Of a DNA stretch of 64,000 bases, positions 28,001 to 40,000 are shown piece after piece. The DNA is taken from positions 7,889,682-7,953,681 of the forward strand of contig NC_045151.1 of NCBI RefSeq assembly GCF_008831285.2. The letters run 5' to 3'. A model generated the notes under the pieces. It saw nothing but the letters and a program-made list of their open reading frames with translations. It was not told where the DNA came from and did not search any database. Position 1 is the stretch's first letter. Each line of letters opens with the position of its first letter. This DNA comes from Nymphaea colorata. Taxonomy: Eukaryota; Streptophyta; Magnoliopsida; Nymphaeales; Nymphaeaceae. The position numbers and the translations under genes were made by a program.

Positions 28001-31000
28001 CCCAGCTTGCACCATGTAGCTCTGGAACTTTGTGTGCTTTTATGAGCCAAACCCAATCCTGATCTGTCCTCACCATACCTCCCATCCACACAAGTTTTTT
28101 GAGGGATTGCCTGTGTGCATGTCCAATTTGCTGAGTGCAGTTATTGTCTTGTTTCTGAGAGACTGAGAGGTCCAAAGGCATTAGCAGTTCTGCATGCAGA
28201 AATTTTTGTTACTCTGTTATTATGTCTATCTGATATTTTATGTTGTTTCTGCACAATACAGGGCCATAAGGAAATTATCCGCAAAATGGTTGATTTGATT
28301 GGCATCACATCTATTATGGAGGTTGGTCTAGAACTATTCAGTTCCTGCATCGTTTGTTTATTTTCAAATCAAATGTCAACTGACAGTGTGAATCTAAGCC
28401 GGTGATATATTTGTTATATATTCTTTAGCTTGCCTTATTCAACATTAGGTTTCAAAGAAAAGCTGCCTGTATAACTTAGACAGGCCATAATTGAATATTG
28501 CCCCATCTGGGAGAGAACATGTTAGCTTTCCCACATTTAACAATTTATCATTTCTGTGGTCCTTACTTCAATGATAAGAATAGACATCTGCTGAATTAAC
28601 TTTCAGTTGTGTTTTGTTAGACCAGCATCTTGGTGGAAGCATTTCCTATCTTTTTTCTCCTTTTCTAAATTTGATTCTTGGGTCACAGGTTTTAGTTCGA
28701 CTAGTTGGTGCTGACGATCATATCTACACAAACTACATGGATGCAATGCAATGGTTAGATGATACTGATGTACTTGAGATCATTGTAGATAAGCTCAGTT
28801 CATCAGTGAGTATCATAATGGATTTCATACTACTGTTTTGCATTTAGCATTCTTTTCATATTGATTTCCAGCTAATTAAGGTTCATGTAATTACTTCGTT
28901 TTGGATACATTGTAAATGATTCTGCATTGACTATTAATCATTTGCAGCTTTGGTTTCATATCACCAGTCATTCCTCATTTTCCTTTGCATTCATTGACAT
29001 AGGATTCTCCGGAGGTGCATGCTAATGCAGCAGAAACATTATGTGCTATCATGCGATACACCCCTTCACCATTGGCTACAAAAATTGCCAGCCCAAGGCA
29101 AGTGGAGCATGCATCTTCAGCAATTTGCTAATGTTTCAGCAGCTTGAGTGTCATTTGTTGATTTGACCTTTGGATTGAAGAGTACATTGTGAAACTCTCT
29201 GACATATGTTTTCTCTTACTGTGCAGTTTTGTTGGAAGACTGTTTAATCATGCCTTGGATAGCTCACGACCAAAATCTGTTTTAGTTCACTCTTTATCTG
29301 TATGCATTGCATTGTTAGACCCTAAGAGAATGGTTTCAACACCTAGTTATTCTAGTCGTGGCAATCTAGCATTTGGTTCATCAACAATTGCTAGCCCAGA
29401 GACAGTTGTTGGTATGCTGGAGAAGCTTGGTAAGGCTCTACTGATTTTAATTCTTCCTGTGAATACATGGGAAAAATATTGGTTATGTTTTAAAATATTA
29501 ATATTTGGGAGTATTGTATTCTTGTCATGTGATATTCTAAGATTTTTGCTAAATCTGGTGGAAATTATCGGCATTTAGAACTGTTTACTTAATGAATGTG
29601 ATATCATTGCATTGTTGTTGCAGTATTAGAATTTTTTAAGATTTGTATTTCAATTTTTGTTTCTTTGTATATTATATGCTTATTTAGTTTCTTCGGTATA
29701 TAGATCATAGATGTTTTTACTGCTGGGTAATACTTTTTGTTATATTCTTGTCTTTTGCTGTTTGCTTTATTGTTTTGCTTCCCCAGACGTTGTCTTTTCT
29801 GACATATTGGCTTCTTCCATTCTTCAGACACTAGATTTAGCTGAACCCTTTCTGAGGTCCTTGTCATACTTCATGCGATAACTTTTCTTTGTTTGGTCAG
29901 GATATATGCTTTTGTTTGCCTGTCACTATTGTGTAGGTTCCAACTGGCAATTTCATCTATCTCAGACAGAGTTTGATCCATAATTTATCAATCAGAGTCT
30001 ACCTATTTATCAAAATGAAATGATGATAAGTGAGATGAATTATAAATAATTTTCTTCCCCGCCTCATCAAAATTAGATTAACATAAAGATAACAACATGC
30101 TTTTTCTTTGTTTGTCTGTTTGAATAAAATATTCTGTTGATGATATGAATGTCAGGTATCTTCCAGCCGAAGTAAACCAGACTACTTATTTGGTATCAGA
30201 TATTGCCTACATTTTGAAATTTGAAAACATCATCACATTGTTGCTCTATGTTGCATGGACATGGATATGGGTGTCTGTGTCAGACATGGGTATGAGTGTC
30301 ACAACGAGCCTTAAAAAATTATGCTTGGGCATGCCTATATATAGACACATACATACACACAAAATAACCAATCCTACAAGAAAATTTTCATTTAAAATCT
30401 ATCACATAATTAATTAACTGTTTAACAAATTTATTTGTCCCCAGTAAATATATTTTATATTAAGGTTAGTTTAGTCAAGTTGAAATTTTGTTAAATAAAT
30501 ATTTTTTTTGAAAAAATAGGCTTTAACTTTTAAAGGACAGGCCTCTATCGTCCTTTAAAAGCTTCCTCTCTTCCTTTTTAAAGAAAAAGAACTTTTCCTT
30601 TTCAAAGGAAAAAGGAAAAGAACAATATCCTTTGAAAAGGAAGAGAGAGAGAGAGGGAGAGAGAGATCAGTCTGACTGAAACAGGGAGGTTAGCTGTAAA
30701 GAAAGAAAGAGGAGGGGAAAATGAAAGCGCCAAAAAGAGAAAGGAAAAAGGAGAGGGAGAAAGGAAAGCAAAAGGAGAAAAAAAGAGAAAGAAAAGAGGT
30801 GACACGTGTGTCCATTTTTTTGGAAACTTCTTGTTCGAAAAAGAGGGTTGTCGGTATCTCCTGTTGTTTGAAGTGTCCATGGAACATAGTTGTTGCCATT
30901 TTGACAGTACGGGGGAACTAGCACTAGAGACAAAACTCCTGCTGTTTCATATTGGTATTGCAAGATATTCCTGATGGGTTTCTGATATTTTCAAAATTTC

Positions 31001-34000
31001 GTAAACAAAACACAAATAGTGCCATTTTGAGGGCCCAGTATATGATACAGAATCATTAATTTATCCAATCATTGATTGATGTTGATTGAAATCATTTGAA
31101 GGGTTTCTTATCACATTATTACTTATTCTTTGCTTTTCTTGTTTCATTTTTTTTTTGTCGTGCAAAAAAAAAACCTTTTGAATAACCGGTAAAAATGGAC
31201 TTAGCTAAAGAAAAAGCTTTTACCGCAGTGAAGCCTTGTTCCAGTGACCCCTAAAGCACAAGCAGAACTAGCAAACTTCAAGTTAAAGATGCAAAGCAAT
31301 GTGATACGAGGCTTGAATGGAATTGTTCTTTTCTTTGAATTTGGCGGAGTTCGTGATGTTGGACTAGTTGGTTTATCATGGCCCTCTTTTTTTGCTACTC
31401 TTAGGGCAGATAAGAAAACATGAAGCATTCTTTTGGTTTCCCAAGGCCCGGGAGTGAATTCATCGCCGTATGGCTGACTGGCGAAAAGAGAAAGGAAAAA
31501 GGAGAGGGAGAAAGAAAAAGCTTTTACCGCTGTGAAGCATGTGATTTTTTTCCTTTATGTGCTTTCATTTGTTTTTCTTTCTTTGGATATTTTTTCAAGG
31601 AACAGTCCTAAAAATGGCTATTATCTTGTAACTTTTTTTTAGATTATTCTTTACATTTTGAGTTTCAGTACTTCAGAAATTCTCTTCATCTGATGAGAAA
31701 AACCACAGCTTCGAAAGCCTCCCATGGCATCGGTGGCTGACTATCTATTTGTTGAAGCATATAATTGTTGAATAGTTGAACTTGTTCAGCATGTTAGGTA
31801 ACATGAAGTCATTCATTTCATGTTGTACCAGGTGATTTGCTGCAGCTGTTGAATGTATCAAATTCTCAGGTCGTTTTGACTACTACCTATGGCAAGCTAC
31901 AACCTCCTCTTGGGAAACATCGTTTGAAGGTACTTGCATTCTAAAGGTACCCTTGTCAAATGTCTATAAAATAGTTGGGAGTTATTGTCTTTTAGTTATC
32001 TTTTGGAGCTTAATATTGTGCTTGGATATCTCATTTCATGTTTGATTGGTTTCAAGAATAAATTTTGAGATATCTGATTATGCTGTTTGGTGCTTCTTCT
32101 GATTTGGTAAACAGTACTTTGCATTTAGTTGCCCTTGTTTGTTGTTGCAGGAAGTTTTTTTTTTTTTTTTTTTTCGGGGTACTCGTTAATTTTAATCAGG
32201 GGGCCTTCAAGTGCTTCTCCTTTTAATTGTTTCTCCTTTTGCTTATATTAAATTAAATGGGATTCAGATTGTGGAGTTCATCTCAGTCTTGTTGACTGCT
32301 GGTAGTGAAGCTGCTGAGAAGGAGCTTGTTCAGTTAGGAGCTTTACAACGTGTTCTTGATTTGTTTTTTGAGTAAGTTTCCTGCATATTTCATAGGATTA
32401 TCTGTCTACTTATATTCTTGAGAAGCAGAACCCACAGTTTTCACTGCTCCTTGTGATGACTTCAGGTATCCGTTTAATAACTTTCTGCATCACCACGTGG
32501 AAAATATAATTGTTTCATGTCTAGAGAGCAAGAAAGTCATCTTTATCGAACATCTTTTTCAAGATTGTGATCTTATTGGGAAGATTCTTGCAGCCGAAAA
32601 GAGCTTCACACTTTCAACTGCTTCTGATAAAGTAACCACTTCATTACGCTCTTTCTCTTGTGTAATTTCTTGGTAATTATGTAGGAAATAAATGTGTAAC
32701 TGTTAGAAACTTCTGCAGCCAACTTCTGCTGCTTCTGGAAGATCACCTCCCAAGATAGGAAACATAGGGCACCTTACTCGAATAGCAAACAAGCTTATTC
32801 AACTTGGGAATACTAATGGCCAGATTTCAGCATACCTCCAGGTGGAGCTTTCACATTGTCTCTATTTGGTAGTTTCTTTTTACTTTTTTGCATTTGATGT
32901 TTTTGGGGAAAAACATATAAGTGGTTTTGGGCTGAAGATTAGTGAGGAAGGCTTTGATAGTGAGCAATATGATCCTGCGTTTGTGCTTTGGGCTTTGACT
33001 TTGTGAACTCTTTGGGATTTTGCCTATCAGGCTGTTGAATGAATTTTATCTTCGGGCAATGAATGTTCTGGATATGTGTTGGTAAACATTTTGCTGTTCA
33101 CCTGACTAAACAGTTTGTTGACACACCTTGGATTATGCTATAAACGAAAAAAAACCTAAAACAAACCTATGTCAATTAAAGGGCATTCAAAATATGTTTG
33201 TATCACAGTCACCACAACATTCTCGGCAGTTTTTTTTGGAGAATATCTGAAGTAGAAATAAAAGGACTTACAAAAGTAACAACATAATATTTCAAGAGTT
33301 TTTCATGCAAAATATACATATTCTTTAAATCACCCATGGCATTTTCAATGATTTCTTGTTAAAATTTCTGAGATTACAAAAATAGGACTAATGGAAGAAA
33401 TAATGCAATTTCATGCCTAGTATTTTTCATTCCAAAGTACAGATGTTCTAGAATCATTTAAATGATAAAGTTCACAACATAAACTGACATTCTTTTAAAA
33501 TACGTATCTGTATGTATCCATATATATGTGTTTGTTTCTTTAACTAATGCTAGCAAATGACAAAAGGAAAGCCTGATCTTTATAAGGAAGATATCTCACT
33601 ATCTAACATTTTTGGCATGCCTTTGAAAGTAAATTTGTGCTTTATCAATTATCATTGGCAGTTTTGCTTTTATTCAAGGCAACTGATATTTTAAGATATT
33701 GCTGATATGAGGAACTAAGATATATATAATGGCTATCAATATCAGATGTGTATTGGCAGCAAATTGAAATGGTGCTTGCGAATACGTGTGTTGGAAACAT
33801 AGAGTTCTTTGTTACATTAGAGAATACAAAATCTTAATTGTTATTAGTCTTTAAATTGGAAAATAGTGAAATCACTTGATGCAGTCTGATACAACTGATG
33901 TGTTGGTGACGAATCGTTTTATAAGGTTTCTGATACAAAGGGGAAACTGATATTTGAAACATTGGCATATATTAAAAAATTACATCATGATCAATCAGAT

Positions 34001-37000
34001 CATGTTGGATATCCAATAAAAATTGTATCCTGAACACCAATCCCATATATTTATAGAGTTATGCCCAGGTCGATCCTAATATGATTCAGGTCAGTTTCTT
34101 TTGTATGCATACCTGGACATTCAGCTCAGATTGAGTTGGGTATCCAACAACCAAGTGCTGGGCATGCTTATTCTGCTCAGTCACTTTCATGAGCAAATCA
34201 TTTCAGATATATAGTGGTGATACATTGACTATTTTAATATTAGTACATCTTTCTGGACAATTCTGTGGTTTGGGATTCATTCAGGAGCCTTGTTGTATCC
34301 ATTTGGTGATATATGTAAGTGCCACAAAATTAGCAGTTGATGTAGTTTCTCAGAATGAGTATCCTGCATTAGGTTGGCCTGGCCCGATAAGAGCCGGGTC
34401 CGGTTTGGCCAGATGTCTGAAACCCGAGCCCTGGCCCGATGCCCAAAATCCGAGCCCAGGCCCGGTCTGGTTAAAATAAAAAAAAATTAAATATAAAATA
34501 ATTTTTTGAATATAAAATACATTTTTAATAATATATATATTTATTATTAATAAAATAAAAATAATATTTAAAATTTATCGGGCCGACCTGAGCCGGTTTG
34601 TTCGAGCCGGGTACTCGATGCCCACCTCTATCCTGCGTGCATCGTCAAAAGGACAGAAATTTAAATTCCTGAAGCACTCTTTCATGTTTTTCTTGTAATC
34701 ATTAGTAAAGGTTATTTATGAAGTAGATAAGGTAAACCACTTACGGCTATTTTATCCCATAATGAAAGATAAAATAATAACCGGTTTTTATAAAGTGATC
34801 GAGATTCAAGACAACTAAATGCTTTGTATGGTGCAACTTTATCAATTCTTTTGTCATGAATAAAAGTTTGCTTGTTATTAGCTTGTCACTCATGTTTAAA
34901 GGAGTTGTTATTGAAGTTTAAGGAATTTGTGCATGAGTGTTGTAGCTTTATTTCTACATCTGCGTGCATGTTTAGGAAGTCCTTCACGCTGAAAACAAAG
35001 TTATTATTTCTCTTATGTATGTTTTAGGCACAACGGTCACTTCTTTCAATGATTGGAAGCTACAAATTTAAGTCTGTATAAGTTGGAGACTTATGTTCTA
35101 TATTATGCATTGTCTAATTATTTAGTTTGGGAAATTTTCAGATAGTGCCACATCTCATTCAACTCTCTCGCAATTTTATTGTCCTCAGGAAAACAATGAT
35201 TGGGCTGACTGGCAGTCCAACATACTGGTGAAGCGTAATGCACTTGAAAATATCTATCAGTGGGCTTGTGGGTAAGTACCCAAGGAAACTCTTGTTCTGT
35301 TTGTGTTGATGAATCATGTTTCTTGAAGAAACAGTTGTTGATTCTGTTCTTAAGATTCAGTAATCAAAAGCTTCATTTGCTTAAAAGAATATTTTTTAAA
35401 CAATCTTGCGCTCAATGTCTGGAAACCAATGTTGTAAAACGCGTATCGTAAGCCGTATCGGTCGGGCTTTAAGATACGCCGTATCGTAACGTATCGTAAC
35501 CTTATCGTAAATTTTTTAAAAAATTATTAATAAATCAGAAAAAATTTAAAAAAATTCGTAAAATTCATAAAAAAATCAGAAAAAATTAAAAATAATAAAT
35601 TGTTCATAGAAAACATGTTTGAGATAATGATAGACTTATTATTGCTATAAACTTACGCGTTCATCATTCATAAACATCAAAATTCATAACAATAATACAA
35701 TATCATTCAACAAAGCGTAAGGCCAGAAGCCATAAAGTGATAAAGTCATAAAACATTCAATCAAGTGTTCAACACTTCAACAACCATAGATTCATAACTC
35801 TTTAACTTTTTGATACATATAAAATGAAAGCACTCTTGACTTGACTCTCATTCATGATTCATCATTCATAATCTTCATCATCTTCTTCTTCTTCTTCATC
35901 GTCAAGAATTGGAAGATCTTCACCAACATATTCAGCACCAGCAGTAGCAGACTCTCCTTCATCAACAAAGCCTTCTGTTGCTTCAGCTTCAAGGTTGAAG
36001 CATTCAAGATCTTCATCATCAAATATTGTAGCTGGTTCTTCTTCAATCCATGGCTCTAGATCATCAAAATTTTCCAAGCTGATAGGATCGAACTGAGATG
36101 TGTGCTTCCTTGCTAATGATTTTTCTAATTTTCTACATTAAATAAGAGAAAATTTGTTAGTATATAATTTCATATAAATATATTATACAAAAAATGTAAA
36201 CATTAATTAAGCTATATGCCTATATTACCTTTGTTTCAACCTCATATTATGTCGAACAAAGACAAGGTCATTCAACTTTTTATGTTCGAGCCTATTCCTT
36301 TTTTTGCTATGGATATGTTGGAACACACTCCAGTTCTTTTCGCATTCACTAGCACTGCATGTCTGGCTGAGGACTTTGACTGCAAAACGTGCTAGGTTTG
36401 GACAATCAAACCCATACCTATTCCACCACAAATCTAAACAAAAATATAACAAATCAATGTGAAAGTTTTAAAAGAATCAAATGTAACAAATGCAAAGTAA
36501 ATTAAAAATTTCTATGTATTTACCTGGATGCATCGTTGTCCTGGCTCGAACGGCGACATGTAGTCCCATGTTTCGAAAACAACTATCATATAGATCCAAC
36601 TCATTTTGTACAGCATCTTGTTCTGTAGAATCTTCCACTAACACATTAATACAATCTAACAAACCATGCATGACTTCTCTTTCCTTCTTAAATGTAGGAG
36701 AAAATCTAATTGCAGGATTTAGATAATAAGCTGCTGCGTGAAGAGGTTGATGAAGTTGTCCAGTCCACCTTTTATCTATAATCTTCCATATGGGCATATA
36801 TAACTTTTTCTTTTCCTTTAAGTTGTCTCGAATTGTCTCTTTTGCGTTGTCCATAGCCTCATATAAGTACCCTATGGAAGGTCTGTCCTCGCTGTCAGCC
36901 AACCTGAGAACCTTAATTTATGGAACACAAACCTTCAATAGCTTCACACATGATTCCCAAAATACGTTATTGAATATAATATCCACAACTAAAGAAGCAT

Positions 37001-40000
37001 TTCTTTTATGAGCATGTGGATATGCAGCCCATTCTTCACTAGCAAACATCTGTCTCAAAGGAGTTCTTTGTTTCACCACACTCTGCACAGTCAATACATT
37101 TGTGGCAAATCTAGTTTGTGCAGGTCGTATTAATTCAACTCCTTTTGTAAATTTTCTCATCAAACTCAATACATATGCATGATTATAGATAAATTTTGTT
37201 ACCTCTTGACATTGGTCAATGGCTGATTTCATATCATGCATCTCATTAAGATCTTGAAGCATTAGATTAACAAAATGAGTGGCACATGGACTCCAATAAA
37301 ATGTTCTATACTTTTGAAATAACAAATCTCCTGCAGCTCTATAATTTGCAGCATTATCTGTAATAAACTGTACAATGTTTGCAGGTCCAACTTCTTGTAC
37401 GACATTATCAAAAACATTGAATAAAATCTCAGCAGTCTTAGGAACATCAAACAAGTCAAGAGATTTCAAGAACATTGTACCTTTAGGGCAATAAACAAGA
37501 AAATTTACAAGTGTTCTTGACCTTGTATCAGTCCAACCATCTGACATAATGAAGCAACCTGTTTCCTTCCAACATAATTTCAACTCATCGCAATGCTCAG
37601 ACACTTCTTTGACTGTATCCTGAAGAATTTTGCCCCTCAACTGATGATATGATGACATTTTGAATCTGGGGCCTATAGAAGCAATTGCATCTGCCATGGC
37701 TTGGAATTGAAAAGAATTAGCTGCATTAAATGGAATACATGCATCATAAAACCATTTCCCTACCTGCTTTTGTGCATGATATAGCATATCTTTAGATGTC
37801 ATAGCAGCACGAATCTGCGGCTGACCACCTGGGCTGGTATATGAAGGGAAAAAAATCTTAATAGAGCCAACACTAGACCTACCAGTAGGAACTCTACCAC
37901 TAGGTGGTCGCATACCACGCCTGGCCCTAATATCTGTTGTGCCTCTCCTCTTCCTTCCCGTTATGCCAGATCGACATCCTTCATACATAATCTCTTTTCC
38001 TCTACGATCTCTACTTCTTGAGGTTTCCAAATCTGTTCTTAGACTGCTATCGTCTTCATCATCACATTCATAAGCTTCTTCCTCTTCTTCTTCATCTTCC
38101 AAAGGCACATTATAGCCTACATCTGCATCTTCAATTTCTTTTTGTATTCTCTTTTGACGTAAAACATGAAGCATATCTAAACATTGTTGACGCACAAATG
38201 GAGGCAAAGGTTTGTTTGGTCCTCCAACACAAGGAGACGCATCTTTGGAGGTCCCTGCCAAATGGTGTTTCATTCTAATAATCCCTCCTGAAAGTGTATT
38301 CCCACAGAAGCCACATTTGAGTTTCAAACGGTTATTCTCCTTCACCCTTTCGCACCATTGCCATGTAGGATCCATATCTTCAAAAAAAAATCGAAATCCT
38401 ATGGTAAACTTAATGAAAAACACTCAAAGTCTTCCAATGTATGATTATACGGTGAAAAATTAAGAATACATGGTAAGAACATGAGATTTCATACCTTACG
38501 AAGAAGAAATGTCTGAAATGAAGAAAACCCCTTTCCTTCCCACGAAAATCAAGCACCCACGCACAAATCAACCACTTAATCTTCGATTTGACGATGAAAA
38601 TCAAGTTTTTCACACTGAAAATGAACGATCGCCCTCCCTCACGGCACTATCCAAGCGTTAGAAATGAAGAACGGAAGAAAAATTTCAAAAAGAAGCCGAA
38701 TAAGTAGGTCTCGGGCCCCGTATCGTACGATACGGGGTGTATCGCTCTGTATCGTACGATACAGGCCCTGTCTCGTACGATACGTGCGATACAGGGCCGA
38801 TACACCCCCTTTTTACGATACGGGGGGTGTATCGTACCGTTTTTTTCAAACGAGACGACACGTATCGTACGATACGTACAACATTGCTGGAAACATCTTC
38901 AAAGTGAGTTATACATTAAGTATAAGGCTAAGTTCTCTAGGATGTTGTCCTAGATTCTGTTGTCTTCATTGTTTCGGTGCTATAAATTGCACACTATGTT
39001 TTTTGGTTCACTTTGGTGAGAAAGTGCAACCTCCAGGCTCGAATTAGACTGGTTCTTTTCTCCAATGAGGGTGAAGAGAGATAGCAGATAAAACTGCCTA
39101 GAAGCATTACGGGAAAGTGAACATAAGAAATGAAAGTTTCCACTGCAACAGAAAAAAAAAGGCAACTGATTCAGATACACTATCCTGCTTTGAAATTTAT
39201 GGTACAAGGGGCGTGTGTGGACACTGGAGGAGTAAGCAACGAGCATCACGCCAAACAAGCAAGCACTCAGGAAAAAATTGGGGATGTGACCTAAGTAGGC
39301 TCCCTTCCTTCACAGGTGAATGATCATATAGAGTTGGTGAAGGCAACTGACAAGGTTCTCTAGAATGAATCAACAGAATAGCTGGACCAATGATGTTGTG
39401 TTTGAGAGAGGGAAGCAATTGCTTGGAGAGTCGGAGATGAATTGCTCCAAAGTAGAGGGCAAGACATCATTATTGTAAGAGGCCAAGGGGGAGCAGGCTG
39501 ATAGTAAAGCTGCTGAATGGCTATAACAATCAATAAACAAGGGCACTTAGACCCAATAAATATCACAGCTCTGAAATGAGAATGTGGCCTGTATTCAATA
39601 ATCTCAAAGATTATGTTAAATAGTATATAAACAAAAATAATAATAATAAATGACAAAAATTAAAAATAACAAATACATAAAAATTTAAAATTACATAGAT
39701 AAGTATATATATATATATATATTTATGTATATACAAAACATATATAAATATATAAGTTTATTTATATAAGCATAGATATAATATATACACAAATATATTA
39801 TATCTCAGAGAACATAAGGCCTTGGTAAAGAAATCTGCAAGCTAGAATTTAGAAGCCACATTAGGCAATTCTGTAGTTTTCTTTCAGAAATTCTTCACGA
39901 AGAAAGTGAGAATCCATTTGAATGTGCTTGGTTCGCTCATGAAATGTATGGTTCTTGGCAGTGTAATTGAAACTTTTAGTCATTAACACAACTTAGTAGG

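Larger units (their letters stand above)
23557..28261 (+). other. Intron 6 of the SAPS gene (4705 bp)
   Basis: It contains an 82-bp tandem duplication (23748-23911), a CT/TA microsatellite pair, two complete short elements (25460-25815, 26891-27242), two relics and a hAT terminal fragment (27816-27977). Exons on both sides splice in frame, so these insertions do not interrupt the predicted coding sequence. Confidence 0.85.

Noticed and set aside
30602-30963. Phe/Ser/Leu-rich minus-strand ORFs as membrane proteins
   Set aside because: They are translations of a purine-rich low-complexity tract inside a short transposon, open in several frames at once.
35841-36059. Plus-strand Phe-rich ORF at the transposase 3' end
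   Set aside because: It is antisense of the acidic GAAGAAGAA tail of the hAT transposase.
36890-36918. A 29-bp intron explaining the stop in the transposase
   Set aside because: It is too short for a plant intron, and removing 29 nt would shift the frame, while simple read-through continues the homology.
36918-38423. The 501-codon ORF as a stand-alone host gene for a BED zinc-finger protein
   Set aside because: It lies inside terminal inverted repeats with an 8-bp target duplication and continues in frame past its stop into the rest of a hAT transposase. It is a transposon gene.
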